Assembly (NCBI RefSeq): GCF_964204865.1
Contig: NC_135251.1
Span: 12,028,001-12,092,000 of the forward strand
DNA length: 64,000 nucleotides
Reading direction: 5' to 3'
From: Styela clava
Lineage: Eukaryota; Chordata; Ascidiacea; Stolidobranchia; Styelidae
Positions 36,940 to 50,086 of this stretch are shown piece after piece. Under the pieces are notes generated by a model. That model worked only from the letters and a program-made list of their open reading frames with translations. It was not told the origin of the DNA and made no database searches. Position numbers and translations under genes: made by a program. The stretch's first letter is position 1. Each line of letters begins with the position of its first letter.

Positions 36940-38430
36940 GTTGAAACATGATGTGAATGTGAGGCCAGAAATAAATATGATTAAATTCTATTTTTCAAGG
37001 TTCTTGGCGGGTTTTCACACTTTTCAGGTGATTTTTGTTTACTTAATATATCAATTAAAAGAAGGTTTTAAGAAATGGAGAAACGCTATCATTGGAGTCC
37101 GAAAATACTGTGCGAAGAAAATAAGTGCAAAGAAATCACTTAAAATAATATAATTATGAAGATGAATAATCGAAACATACTGAATTAGGTTTTATTCAAT
37201 GACCCTATAAAACATGTTTCTTAATACTTCGGTCTTAATTAACCACAAATTTTTTTTTTGTTCACTTGGTGATTTTTATTAATTTTCTATTATTTATATC
37301 TCTGTGGTCGCAGGTTGCGTGAATTGATATTATATTCTAAGTGAACACCAACCTTCTATTGGATTTTATTATGTTATTTAAATATCCCCATGGTCCTCCT
37401 AGGTGTGTGTGCATGAATTGAATTAAAATTACATTGATATCATAACTTTCCAAGGTTTATTTTTTTTCTATTATATCTGCGTGGTTGTACCTGCAGGAGT
37501 GTGTTATATAATTTAAAAGGGAGTAAACACGCACCATTCTATAAGATTTAAACCCCACTAAAGGAAATATTAGTGTCTGTTGATTCTGCAATCAGTTTTT
37601 CTTCGCCTATTATCAACATATGATAGTCTGTTAAAGTCTAAAGCCAGTAATAAATATGATTAAATTGCTTCAGTAAAAATATAAATGAACATACTTGACA
37701 TTAAGAATGGGGAAATAGTATTTTTCCAGGTTCTTGGTGGTTTTTCAGTTTTTGTTTACTCAATATATCATCCGGAAAAAGCTTTTAAGAGATGGAGAAA
37801 ACGCTTTCAGTGGAGTCCGAAAATACTGAAAGTGCAAAGACATCCCTCAATAATATAAACATAAGACATGGACAACCGAAGCATACTGCATATAACGTTA
37901 TTCAATGCGACATTTGACAGATTCAATAACTCTATAAAACATGTTTGATCTCAATTAAACATAAAAGATTTTCCGGGTTCTCTTTTGCTTTATCAAGCGA
38001 TTTATATTATTTTATCGCTGTGGTCGTAGGTATGCCAGTATGTGCGAATTAATATTATATTTCGAGAGAGTTAACACTAAGCATTCTATCGCATTTTATT
38101 ATATCTCTGCGGTGTAAGTTGTGCGAGTGTGTATGAATAATATATCCCATTTTCGGGTGAGTGAAAATGTACTTATACCAACTTTCTATTTATGTAATTT
38201 TTTTAATATATCTGTGTGGTTGTACGCTTATAATGGTGTTTTATATATTTTCAGATGAGTGAACACGTACCACCGCCTTTGGCAAAACCTTTTTATTCTA
38301 TATGATTTAAACCTCATTTACGGATTTATTAGTGACTGTTGATTCCGCAAACAGTTTTTCTTCGCTTATTATGAACAATATTTGATCATCTGTTATGCTG
38401 CTTATCGAGTTGTAATAAACTTACACTTGA
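36940..38430 (+). repeat. R4 repeat, two tandem copies
   Basis: About 36,960-37,660 and 37,660-38,430 are diverged direct copies sharing 'tggagtccgaaaatactg', 'taaaacatgtttcttaat'-like and 'ctgtggtcg.aggt' segments. Each has internal degenerate repeats. Parts recur at 43,890-44,095 and, reversed, at 59,216-59,480. The open frame at 36,941-37,153 is not kept in the second copy. Confidence 0.6.
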
Positions 38431-38530
38431 TTGATCGTATGACGCCATAAATAATAAATATTGCACTAGATTACACAATGCTTGCTTGTTAAGTAACATT
38501 AAGGAACAAAATTATATGGTTTTCTATGAT

Positions 38531-41500
38531 TTATGTCCCGGCTTCATCAATGGTCCTCGCATAAGGAGAATTCCAATCTCTTTCAAAAACTGCTTTTAAT
38601 TGAACGTGAATGTTGCGCTCACTTGCAACGCTGCCTTTCTTCTGTGATATGATAACTGAAACTCCAGCCGTGTCCAGAAAATAGTCACCAGACCAGTTTG
38701 AGGTACCTTTAAAAAAAGTTTGTTAAATGGTACATACAGAGCTAACATGAGTGAAAAGACTGGGAATTTACCCGATCGCTACCGAGTTTAGTATAAGATA
38801 TCATTTTTATCCCAGAAGGAAAAAAGCTGATAAGATGGCTTAATCATATGGCGTACCGCTAGACTTCTTGTCAAGCCACCAGTCCATGTCAGATATGGGA
38901 TTAGTTAGCAAGTTATTTGTTTCTGATGCACGGACTCAATGGTGGCAAGTGTATTCCTAGCGGTTAGTATGATGCGGTACCCACCGCGTCGCGTTGGTCA
39001 AAAAACGTATCATCCTCCATAGTAAAAATGAAAATAGGGACAATAACTGACCAATAAAAGCCGTTGTTTCTGTCACCATATATTTATTGTGATTGACTCT
39101 TGAATATGGAAGGTTTTCTTGTGCAGGTGTATAAGCCGGTACTTCGAACATTTTCTGGAAGAAAGAAATAAGTTTGGTCTCATTTGAAATCTTAAAATGA
39201 TAAAATAACAAGGGTTGATTGTACTTTGGTTTATACGATTATCTCAATCACAAAAAAATGAGCATAATAACAACACAAGGGTAAAAAAAAACATGAATGA
39301 ATGCTAAATTCGTTAGAACCAGAAACATTCTGCTTGCACATAGGAGATTAAGAATACAAACATGGAACAATAGCATTTCTCAAATTTCAAAAAGATTCAC
39401 ATAATGTAGAAGCACAAAACTTTGGCATAAAAGAAGAGTCTTATTGCATATAATTCAACAAAATATTGTAGAAACTATAAAATATCCTGGAGAAATATTA
39501 GATTTATTGTGAACCAAGGACAGCAAGTAGTGAGAAACGGATGTACACAGTGTTACAAAAAACAATAGGGCCGTGCCAAAACTAAATTTGATCGCAATCT
39601 CAACAAATTCCTTGAGGTAATTTTAACAAAAAAATCAAAATTTGATTTCAGTTTGATTTTGCCTTGAATTACCGAACGAACCGGATGTGACCAGCGGGCC
39701 ATACTTTGCTCGTGTCTGGTCTAGTAACGAATAAACCAAATTTGTTCTTACCACTTCAATAGTGCCGTTCCTCATTGCAGGACTGACGTCTTCCAATGAC
39801 CTAAGAAAAGCTTTAACAGTTTGTTTGCTGTATTTCCACCAGGATGGCATTAATCTCACTTTCACACCTCTCTCAAATGCAGCTGCTCTCAGCCTGTTAT
39901 CAATGATTGGCCAGTACCTATGAGAAAAGAGACATTTCACATTTAAATAAAGGTGCGATGGGTGGCGAATCGAGCAAAGCATCAGGAATAGGCTCGTTAT
40001 TACCCTTTGTGGGTTCGCAGCTTCGAATCTCCCCATGAATGATTATGTGCGAGAGGATTGCTGTTCGCTGGACCCATCGCCAGCATAGGGTGGTTCATAT
40101 AACTGCTGGTCGATTACAGCCCCGTCCACCACCAATGCTAGGGCTGGGAATGGTCAACCGGTTGATCGATTTTTGATGGTTACCGGTTGCAATTTCAAAT
40201 ATCAACCTATATTGTTCACTTAAAATACTTCCATATGTCCGAAGCACGCTGCCTATCTCTTGCAGCAGGGTGATCATGAAACTATCACGATTCATGAATA
40301 ATATAGAGTCTATAGAGCGATAATTGTTACGCAAAACGTCACACTGCGGTTAACCAGTTAATTTTCCCTGGTTAACAATTGGAAGTGAAATTCCAAGCCC
40401 TACTAAATACCCAATTAGACCGGTAACCTGACAAGAAGCGTGCCACATAATTAGTAGTCTCTTCTCCCACATGCTCAAATTCCTAAAATATACAAATTGG
40501 AACTGGTCAAATGGAACTGTAATAAGCAAATTTGTGTGAATTTATCTTGAATTCCCGCTAGTAACTTTTGCTATCCCAATACCTGATCTGGTAACAAGAT
40601 AGGATACAGGAGTGTCAGCAAATGTTTTATCACCCTTTAAAACAAATGTGAAAAATTTGTATAGCTATAAAACCCAAAATAATGGTATATAATGCTGTAC
40701 ATACACATTATTCTTCTGGTACAATGTTACTGGGAAATAATCCATAAGAGCAATATAGATAAATTCTTGAGCCTTGTCTATGATGTCTAGAAGAGCAGTT
40801 AGATCTGATGTACGACCCTCCGGTAGAAACTGGGGAGGTGCAACCTGAAACGATTTATTCCGTTAAAATATTATTCTAAAAATATTAGATATAAAATTAA
40901 ATCACAAGCATTATTTTTTATGCAGAAATACTTGCAACGGGACTACAAGCACATATAATATTGCAATGCAGAACAGTGTGCAATAAAGCTGCTCCGAAAG
41001 TGTGTGTACCAATATGGAGGTAACTAATTTTGTTCGCCTACTTTACATCAATTTGTATGAAGAAGGGACTTAAACCAATGGGCAGGGGGTAAATTCACTT
41101 GGTTAACACAGACAGTTTCCAAATCCATAAAAAGAACTAACATTATTAAGAGGAAAATCTGAATAAAATAATGGCCTAATCCTAACCTGGTACATACACT
41201 ATGAACGTTTCCAATAAAGCTACACCAAAATAGGTAAATATAAGATGTTAATTGTAGTGGAAATGTGAAATGTGCCTATTTATAGTCTTATAAGTTTCGC
41301 CAAATCAAGTAGAGTCAGAAACAAAAGTGGTAAAAGTATTGAAACTATTTGCGCATCTCTGGAAGACATAAATTAGCTTATACATGGTGTCTCGAAAGTG
41401 AGTATACACTTTTAATTTTGATTTGCTTTTCAGGTATTCATCATAGAGCATTCAGTTCTTCAGGAAACATAGTATGGATAAGTAGTACAATTTAGGTATT

Positions 41501-44355
41501 GTTTGCATTTTTCAACAACCCACAAAATGACAAAGAAATTAACCCGATAAATGAGGTGCAAAACTGCTGTTTAGCAAAAAGCATATAATAAAGTAAGGCA
41601 ATCGAAACTTTTACGACGAAGAATTACGAAATTCATCAAAAATCCATGAAATCTGGATCTATGGACGCCCTGAGGAAAACATTCGAAGCTGAGAAGTGCT
41701 AAGTTTGCCGTACTGATTTTAATGCTTTTTGCCAATCAGCAATTTTGCTCCTCATTTTTTGGGGTTAATCCCTCTGTTGTTCTGTGGGTTGTTCAAAAAT
41801 GCAAACAATACCTAAATTTTACTAGTTTCCAATACTATGTTTCCTGAAGAAATGAACGCTCTATGACGAGTACCTGAGAAGAAAATCAAAATTAAAAGTG
41901 TATACTTACTTTCGAGATTACCCTGTAGATACAGTTTACCACTGCCATGTGAAGACTATTCTTCATATATCTGAGAGACATAAACTAGTCTACTCACTGA
42001 AATATACATAGTTTCATTCAGTCCTCCTATTTCAAGAGATGTTGGGTTCTCAAGATTAATGTCAGTTGCTAGTTCTGGGGGCCATTCAGCAGGTACTGTT
42101 GCCCCATCTTCACCTAATTTCCAATACACAGAAAAAACTTTTTGCAAATCACGCCCCATGCAAGCACAATCTGTTACCATTATGCCAAGCTCTTTAACCT
42201 AAAATGACAAGATGGAAAAAATAAAAGGCTATATTTAAAAGAGGTGAAATATTAATAGATAATTTTATATTCAGCATTACTATGTTAAGAATGTAAAATA
42301 TTGCTCTATCAATAAATATAGTAATGACTATGCCTATGTCCAAAACCCTGAGTACTTGTTGGATATGGAGTAGAGATCGTTTTGGTATATGTTGTTGTTA
42401 TTGGACTTCTTTTTTACTCATTATGAGAAAATCCCTCTTTTTTCAATTACAGCACCAATTGCTTTGAAATTTTCTGTGGTTATTAACAAAGATCGTGGTT
42501 GTCGCAAGACTGTTTATTTCACCAGATTTCTGTGGGCTCTACGAGATTTGTTTTTTGAATATGATGATGAATCATCGAAATAAATATTGCGCAACTTGTG
42601 GTGATCAGTCAAAGATAACTATACTACTGTACCAATACTGTGAAAGAATATATATATATATATACTATTTCGTTTGGGACTTTATGTCCATACATTCGAG
42701 CATTGCTTTCTTCTATCTTATAAATTATCACTGATTGCAAATGACAAAAAAAAATCACCTGTGTCAGAGACCGCCAATCAAGATTTGCACTTCCAACATA
42801 AAAATGCATGTTGTCAGCCATCCACATTTTTGTATGCAAGATGCCTGCACCGAGTAGCTTATCAAAATCAAGTGTTCGAACAGCAGCTGCTCCTTCATTC
42901 GCCAATATTGTAGTGTCATTCATTTGATTTGGATCACTGTTGTTATTTTGTGCAATCCGTATAGAAATGCCACCGTCTTTACCAACTTCAAGCAAGCGAT
43001 CAAATATTTTTTCTCCCTGTTTAAAAAATATATTTACCAATAATGTGAGTGAATATTAAAAATACGAGTTTATACAACAAACACTAAGGACAAAAAGTAG
43101 CATTGTAGTTTGAAGTCTTCTTCTTAAAAGAGTAACAAACCATCGCCTTAAATCAAATGTACTTACAGAAGAGTTACAAGCACAGCTGATTTTTAAAAAG
43201 AGACATGAGGGCCAGTTAATGGTATGTGGCTATGCAATAGATATCGTTTGGCATAACAAAATCTCACAGAGAAGGGTTACTGAAAATGTGCAGTTTTGTA
43301 TTTTGTTGTTGCCAAGGCAACCACTAATAGTAGATGGTAATGAAGCTGTTATTGGAAAGAATCCCGTTAACCTTCCAAGCGGATGGATCTGGAACAACAT
43401 CTTCTTCTCGCAAAGTCCAATAAGAAGATCCAATATCAATTCCATAGACTGCTTCATCAATGAGAGAATTCCAACTGGCATAAGTGTCCAGATGTGTAGG
43501 ACTGCCGGATGGAAATGTTAAATTGTCTGGTATTGTTTCCACTAATGTCAATCTATATTATAAAGAAAGATATAATATTTATTAGCAAATATATTGCCTA
43601 CCCAAAGACACTTTAATTGATGCAAAGTTGCAAAAGTTTATTCTTCATTATCTATTTCTTAATTCTCTACGAATGGATCATATGACCATAAGAGCTAAAT
43701 AAATATAAATAATTATTGCCTAAGGTTGCACTTAGGAAGTATTTATATAACAAATATAGACTTTTTGAAACGGCTGACGGCTAACTAACCATGCAACTTA
43801 GAACCAGACACCAGAATATCATTGAAACATAATGCTGTAATGTGAGTTTTCGTGTTGCTATGAAAAATAATTACATAGTTACTATAATAGGTGAGTGAAC
43901 ACGTACCACTTCTTTTGGAAAAACCTTCAAACATAAATTCTGTAGTCTATGGTTTATACCTTACTTACTGACTTAAGGTTTTGTTTGCTCTCCTAATTTG
44001 CAAAGCGGTTTTATTTATTTGTTTTCGTCAATATTTTATATTATTCTTATTTTCTGTTATGCTGATTATGGGGTCGAAATAAACTTATATCGATAAGTAG
44101 TCTACTACTATAACTACTGAAGTATGAAACAAATTTTACTCACTTGCAAATGTCAAAGCACTTGGTTGAATCAGCTGGTGCTGTATTCACTGGTGATAAC
44201 AAGACGGTAGCACATGCAGTCAGAGTAACCAGAGCAATAGTGGAACCCAGGAATATTATTTCCGATCTATGGAACTTTTTAAAGTTAACATTTTCTTGTT
44301 TTTTATCAGTTGCAGATTTCAATCCATCTGTAGCCGTAGCGTGGTCTGTGGACAT
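38531..44355 (-). CDS. Phospholipase D3/D4-like protein, eight exons
   Basis: Exons: 44,355-44,144, 43,552-43,372, 43,016-42,759, 42,198-41,998, 40,844-40,705, 39,917-39,752, 39,154-39,052 and 38,706-38,531. All have GT/AG borders and compatible phases; the joined CDS is 1,437 nt, 478 residues, close to vertebrate PLD3 (about 490). Residues 33-54 form one membrane span after a short cytosolic tail, as in type II PLD3/4. HKD motif 1 is H192-T-K194-x4-D199, followed by YVGSANLDWRSLTQ. HKD motif 2 is H408-N-K410-x4-E415, with Glu for Asp as in PLD3/4, then GTSNWSGDYF. In vertebrates these enzymes are single-stranded-nucleic-acid exonucleases of endolysosomes; that role is inferred. The start is the ATG at 44,355, just after an AG acceptor-like site (TGCTACAG). 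Introns hold MITE-2, MITE-1, R4 and SINE-like copies, and a hAT end lies close to exon 6. The gene looks intact. Confidence 0.92.
39545..39718 (+). mobile_element. hAT MITE fragment next to PLD exon 6
   Basis: Matches the right half of the 60,122-60,429 element: 'aactaaatttgatcgcaatc', 'tcaacaaattccttgag', then 'gcgggccatactttgctcg' and 'gtctgg'. The left half is missing. It ends 33 bp downstream of the exon 6 donor. Confidence 0.65.
39960..40140 (-). repeat. SINE-like repeat in PLD intron 5
   Basis: Reverse-oriented relative of 6,670-6,850: 'gggttcgcagcttcgaatct', 'tggacccatcgccagcata' and 'tgctggtcgatta' are recognisable. It lies just upstream of exon 6. Confidence 0.45.
40986..41207 (+). 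mobile_element. MITE-1 copy in PLD intron 4
   Basis: Begins 'gctgctccgaaagtgtgtgt', ends 'ggtacatacactatgaacg'. It lies antisense to the host gene between exons 4 and 5. Confidence 0.75.
42375..42712 (+). mobile_element. MITE-2 copy in PLD intron 3
   Basis: Shares 'gatcgttttgg', 'accaattgctttgaaatttt' and 'cattcgagcattgct' with 4,424-4,672. It fills most of the 560-bp intron 3. It includes a TA run near 42,648-42,663. Confidence 0.6.
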
Positions 44356-46433
44356 GATCAACAAGAAAACACTGTAGCAATGCTATACAATAGGTCAGAT
44401 AGGTAGCCTAATACTGTAATAGCAGAGCCAGACCAGTAAGAATCAGCCATAGGGCATAGGCTACCTACATGCACCATGAAAGCAATATAACAGTATAAAG
44501 ATATTCAAAGCACCACCCCTCACCATTCAGCCATTGTAATGTATAGCAATACACAGAAAAGCCAAGACTCTGACAAGCCAACATGACCAGAAAAGTTCAA
44601 ACTTATAAACGCTCCATCTAACCTATAGGAGAAAAAACCTAAACAAACTTAGGCAATGTTACCTGACCGTGAATAATAACTCAACGTGTCTCGCGGTCAG
44701 ACGGTACACTGGCATGTCTGTGTGTGTGTCAGTGTGTACGGTAACTATACAAACCAGTATACTTCTGCAGATACAGAATGAAGTAAGAAGTCAAATTAAA
44801 AAATGGCGAGCTGATGGGACGTTACCGGTAACTTAATTACTAGTCATTTACGCAATAATAACGGAATTTCTGTATTATTCTAAACCAATCAGCTCATCGG
44901 TTGATTCGTGCAGCCATCGCAAAGAAAATGCCAAACGCAGCATTTCACATGATTCGCCTTGGCGACCACCGAAACCACGAGCGCGTTATGGCACAAAGGT
45001 CGTGTAGTCACAAAGAGCAAGAAACGTGCATTGATTGCAGCATGAAGCAAAGCGTATATATATTATACAATTATTGCTGGCATGAAGCAGCTTCAATCAA
45101 TAAATCAATCATTTATTTCCGGTTCAATGACATAAACAATACAAAAAGTAAACAGACAAACAAAATGCAGAGATACCTGGGAGACGGGCATAACTTAAAA
45201 AAAGTTGAAAAGCTTACGATGTACGTGCCCGTTCACCAAAAAAGAATAAAAAAAAACACAGAAAAACGCGATTTACAATCGGGCAGTACCTTGAAAGCAA
45301 TTCAACAAAACCAGTAAATTGAGGTAAATAATTGAATGCTATAACTACCTTTTAAATTAAAATGTGAGACGTGTATTGTATAAATCAGTGCTAAAAACAT
45401 AGAACATAAAAACACTGTAGGAGATCGTGGAAGTGTCAAGATAAAAGTAAATTTATGATATTATGCAACATCGGCCCCTAACTTATTCAAACAATTAAAA
45501 AACATTTGTAGTACATAGCAAGTATTCATAGCAGCATGCAAATAACTTTTTTGAAACACGTGTCAAACTTGTATTTGACAACTTCACGTCGATCTGTGTT
45601 TTATTGAGTTTTTTCGAATACGTTTTCGAGTTGTTTTGGCTTCAATTTTTATCATATCATACAACCAAAACAATTTGTCTAAAATAAATACTCTTAAATA
45701 AATTAAAGATCTAGTAATTGTATATTCAGTATAATATCATTCATACATAACTGAAACTATCGAACACTAATTTTCCTGCATTTTACCTCATTGTTGTGGA
45801 TGTATCAGTTACGCTATATTTCTGATATGTTATTCAAAAAATCAAATATTTTAAAATATGTCATAGATTTTTATCATAATGTAACGAAACTTTCGATATC
45901 TACAATTACCATCGTTTCGCAACACGTGTATTAACAAACAAACACCCTTCGAGTTCATCACATCTATCCATAGCAGCATGCGGATCACTTGTATGCAACT
46001 AAATTGGTTCATAAATTGTTGTCTACTATTGTCTCTCAAGTTTCAGCATGTGTTTGGCAATGTTTTTCCAACTCAAATCATATTTGACATGTTTTGAAAT
46101 GTTTTGGTTTTACAGTCATGTCAATATTCTCATAATCTTTGTAGCAAGAGCGTAGTCAGGCGTGGGATGGGCAGTAAAATATTTTCTCGTGATATTGACG
46201 TAATCCAATGTCCACTCGCGCGGTTTGCTCTGACCAAGAATCTAACAATATCTTAAAGAATCGTTCTGCACACTCACTGCGCAGTCGAAGGTATCCAAGA
46301 TATACCAGCATGCATTATCATCTAAATTGGTTGGTTCATTTGGTGAAAGGATTATTATTAATCATTCAAAACGTGTTGGACAGATTTCTTGCTATCGACA
46401 AGGTCAAAAAAAAAATTCGCGTTATTGACTATG
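44356..46433. other. No gene recognised
   Basis: 5' flank of the PLD-like gene. It has a TG-rich microsatellite near 44,717-44,737. An open frame of 138 codons (44,901-45,317, no ATG at its start) is Lys/Asn-rich at its 3' end and has no recognisable domain. Nothing else is supported. Confidence 0.5.
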
Positions 46434-47772
46434 CAGTGGTTCCCAACCTTTCTACTTTTGCGGAACGGTAAAATTAAATTAAATCTACTCGCGGACCGGC
46501 AAAAAATTGAAATGACGGGAACGGAAAAGAATAATATATTCTGCGTAATATAACGCAATGTCGGGCACTCAATATGTTGTTATACAAAAAAGGCACAATT
46601 AAAAACATTTTACACGAAGAAAAACTATCAAATAATATGCCAGCCAAAAATTGAAATGAGTGAAACATAAAAATAATACCATATATTTGCGTAATGAAAC
46701 GCAGTGTTGGGCACCCATTATGCGTAAGAAAGGCACCTATAAAACATCTCACATAAAAAAACATGTACATGTCAAATCATGTACAAACACAATTAACTCT
46801 AGTGAGAATTTTGCTGTTGTTTTGATTTAATTAAAGCTGGTTATGAGGATGTTTTTTCGCATAACGCATAAGTAACTGGTTGAAAATACGGACAACAGTT
46901 TACTTAGCGATGGGTATTCGTTATCAAGAGATATCCGAAATTGTGACAGTGATTCTTTTTTAAATCTGGACTGTAAAGTAGAATCACATTTTTAATCAAG
47001 CTTTTTATTTCGTCGGGTTTATTATATTAATCCCTCTGCAGTTGATCGACGCCTCAAACGAAATGAATTTACATTACAATGACAAAGTCGTCGGTAACTT
47101 GGCACCAGGCTCAATATCCTACTGTGCCTGCTCAATATACTGGAAAAGATCTCTGCGGCCCAAGGTTACGGTGTCGCTGACACGATGACTCTGGTAGTCT
47201 TTCGCGGCCCCGCATCAATATTGCATGTGTCTCTTTATTTCAATTGAACTTTGTGTTACCATTTTTTTATTACTTGTGTAAATACAATATTTCATGCACG
47301 AAGGAAATAAAAATATTTGAATCCCAGATTTTTTGCGCGTCTCGTGACCACCTGCAGAGTCGCAACAGTTTCATATCTTACTGGAAAATTATACTGTTCT
47401 TGACCGTTTTCTGGCTTAAACAAAGAAATATGCCTAACGTCTTATATTGATAATTGATGGTCATATTAATAAGGTAAGGCACGCAGAACAGAAAAACCAC
47501 GCGTGCCGATTTTTAGATTTCTGAATCTTTTTAATGGATTAATGGAGCGAATTCGCGATGAATCGGAGCCGAAAAAGCTTGATTACTCGACGCCAAGATG
47601 TCGCGGTAGACGTCGCAATATGACAGCGGAAGGAAATTGCGTAATAAACCAACGCAACCTCGTCTTCGGTAAAGCGATTGAGACGGCATCGAAACAACGG
47701 AATTTTCTCGCGGACCGGCAAAAAAGCTTTGCGGACCGGCACCGGTCCGCGGACTGGCGGTTGGAACCACTG
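46434..47772 (+). mobile_element. hAT-like nonautonomous element, 1.3 kb
   Basis: Starts CAGTGGTTCCCAACC and ends GGCGGTTGGAACCACTG. Both ends carry 'cggaccggcaaaaa' segments. Flanks share GACTAT with a 1-base offset (46,426-46,433 and 47,773-47,780). The interior has a diverged internal duplication (46,500-46,620 and 46,640-46,790) and matches parts of 12,480-12,900. The open frame at 47,503-47,931 crosses the right border and is not a gene. Confidence 0.65.
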
Positions 47773-48379
47773 GACTATAAGTCTTATTTTCAGGGAAGGG
47801 CTTCTATTAAAATTATTTTAAAATTCAGGTTTGGCCTTATTTTCAGGGTAGGTTTTATTCTCGGGGAGACACGTAACATTTACCCTAATATCTTCATCGC
47901 CCTCGCGTGGTGTATGATTTGCCCAGGTTAATTTCTAACACAAATCAGGATAGCGGAAGTGCCAACGAAACATCGCAAATTAATAGGACGTACCGGTAGT
48001 TAACATATGCAAAAATTGTTATGCTACACCCACTAGAATTAATTCGGGTTCGAAACCATTACTACACTAGACCAAGCTGGTAGTCAAAGTGAATATAACC
48101 TAAACTTTCTGACTTTGCTGGTACCGGTAACTGCCCGTATGCCGTACGGAAGCCTGTGGTTTCCCTTATGCATTAAGTCCTTCTACCGAAAACAAATAAC
48201 TGGCTAACCGGACGAGAGGCCGTGGTTCGCCATATGATTGAGACGTCTCATCGGCTTTCCTCCCTCCGGGATAAATATGTAAATCCTATCCTTATGATTG
48301 AGTCATCTTACTCACTGCCTCAAAGACTACAAGATAAATGTGAGATTCCAATCCTTTACCGCTAGTTTAAAGCATAGAC

Positions 48380-48690
48380 CACTGGTTCTCAACCAGTGGG
48401 CCATGGCCCACTGCTGGGCCACAGGTACATTTTCAGGTGGGCCACGGACCTATTAAAAATTGCTAGAGTTGTCGATAAAGTTAGTTAAATTTGATGGTAG
48501 TAGCAATGGATAAAGTTTTTGTTACAGAGTGGTAATTTTCACCTAATTAATATTGGACTGAAAGTGTCTAATATTGCAGATAGTTTTTGTTTTTCTTGAA
48601 GTATTTTCCCTCGCATGAAAATGTTAGTGGGCCACAAAATTTTCGTGCAACAAAAATGGGCCACGAAAGAAAAAAGGTTGAGAACCACTG
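48380..48690 (+). mobile_element. hAT MITE, 311 bp
   Basis: Ends CACTGGTTCTCAACC and GGTTGAGAACCACTG. Flanking octamers GCATAGAC and GGATAGAC match at 7 of 8. Subterminal 'gtgggccacggacc' and 'gtgggccaca' repeats. Same family as 57,959-58,250. Confidence 0.85.
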
Positions 48691-48699
48691 GGATAGACT

Positions 48700-48960
48700 A
48701 TGATTTCCAAATTTTCATATTCGCAAATTTCGCTTAGTGCTGCTGCGGAAACATGTGTATGATTGGGGTCTAGTTTAGTACCACAAGTACTTGTAGTGGG
48801 CTTAGCATAACGAATTTTGCAGGGATTCCTAACCCCCATCTGACTAAGCCATTCAAAAATTACGTCACTACGACGTCACCATCACGTCATATGGCTTGCC
48901 AAAGTATAATTACGATCGCCCGAAATGGCATCTGCACCGCCGATAACCCAGACTGGATTC
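48700..48960 (-). repeat. Diverged R3 fragment
   Basis: Contains 'ggattcctaacccccatctg', 'cattcaaaaattacgtcact' and 'ccgaaatggcatctgcac', in the order seen in the reverse R3 block near 14,030-14,240. Confidence 0.55.
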
Positions 48961-48964
48961 ATTT

Positions 48965-49215
48965 GAATATTTTTGCATTTCATCAATAAAGTCTTGCTCT
49001 GGAAAAGTAATCGTTTAAGTATGTTTCAAACTTGCCCTAAACGACTACCAAAAATTGCATATTTCACCCCAAAAATGGTTTTTGCTAATTGGAATTTTTT
49101 TTAATTTTGATATTTTTCGCATTACATCAATAAAGTCGTGCTCTGGGAAAATTATCGATAAAGTATTTTTCAAACTTGCCGAAAACGATTACTGAAAATC
49201 GCATATGTCACCCCC
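48965..49215 (-). repeat. Minisatellite, about two units, inverted relative to 51.7-52.35 kb
   Basis: Two units containing 'catcaataaagtc.tgctct', 'gtttcaaacttgccctaaac' and 'attgcatatttcacccc'. These are the reverse complement of the units at 51,670-52,350. Confidence 0.8.
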
Positions 49216-49784
49216 AAAAGGGTTTGTTGCAATTAACAATACAAGCCTGCTAATGCAGTCGGCAGTGGTTCAAGTGGATATACACCCGGTGGAGAACAGT
49301 CAATTATTTGTTAGCAAGGATTGTTATGCAGCGGGATGATCACGACGATGCAGTGTAAGATAATGTTATCACGAAAACACGAATGAGAAAATTGCTACGT
49401 TTTATAGTATATCCTCGGGAAGGAATGTAGTTCATGCTTATGTTCAATGCCAATGGTTTTCAAACGACCAAAGACTCTCAACACTTTTGCTTCTTCTCTT
49501 CTATAAAAATACATTGATATTATATATTCGCATTTACGTCTGTTTGTTCGTGCTCCCAGACAACCGATCCGTGGCCTCCAAGGAGGCTGGAGTCCCCTTT
49601 TAAGAAACCCTGTCATAAACTAAAAGAGGCTTCTCTTGCCTGTTGTCATGATGTCCCTCGACTTCAGCTACAACAAAAAATTCGCAAAAACGGGTTTTAG
49701 ATTTTATTATTTCATTAATATTCTCGACAATGAATGATATACGGGTGGTAAAATGTCAAGGTATTCCACCAACATGATCATGTT

Positions 49785-50048
49785 TTGCAACTTACAACCA
49801 ATATATTGCATGTAACTTTGTTTAAAAGAGCCCCAAGAAAACTAACTACAAATATCAAAAATGTGAGGCCAAAAACGTTACACTACCACATAGTCAAATG
49901 TGCTGTATTTACGATAGATAACAGGTTTACCAAGAAGCATTACATAACAAATGGTAAAATAAAGTTACACTACAACATAGTCAAATGTGCTGTATTTACT
50001 ATAGATAACAGGTTTATTAAGAAGCATTACACAAAAAATGGTTAAATG
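49785..50048 (+). repeat. 87-bp in-frame duplication inside a small ORF
   Basis: 'gttacactac.acatagtc', 'aatgtgctgtatttac' and 'aagaagcattaca' occur twice, 87 bp apart (49,877 and 49,964). Because 87 is a multiple of three, the frame stays open and gives two 29-residue units (each LHY-x-IVKCAVFTIDNRF, then KKHY). The enclosing ORF (86 codons, 49,785-50,045) starts ATG. Product unknown; it may not be coding. Confidence 0.45.
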
Positions 50049-50086
50049 AAGATCAATTCAGCAATATCTACTTAGGACTTGGTGAT

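Larger units (their letters stand above)
33060..36940. other. No gene recognised
   Basis: AT-rich sequence with one MITE-1 (33,490-33,702) and one hAT MITE (35,707-36,065). Open frames near 32,815-33,057, 34,999-35,199 and 35,431-35,772 show no domain, no repeated family and no flanking splice pattern that I can support. Confidence 0.5.

Noticed and set aside
36941-37153. 70-codon basic open frame
   Set aside because: It lies in the R4 repeat and the reading frame is not preserved in the adjacent copy (37.69-37.86 kb).
44901-45317. 138-codon plus-strand open frame
   Set aside because: It does not begin with ATG, is low in complexity at the 3' end and has no recognisable domain or splice context.
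47503-47931. 142-codon plus-strand open frame
   Set aside because: It crosses the right border of the hAT-like element at 47,772 and encodes its GC-rich terminal repeats.
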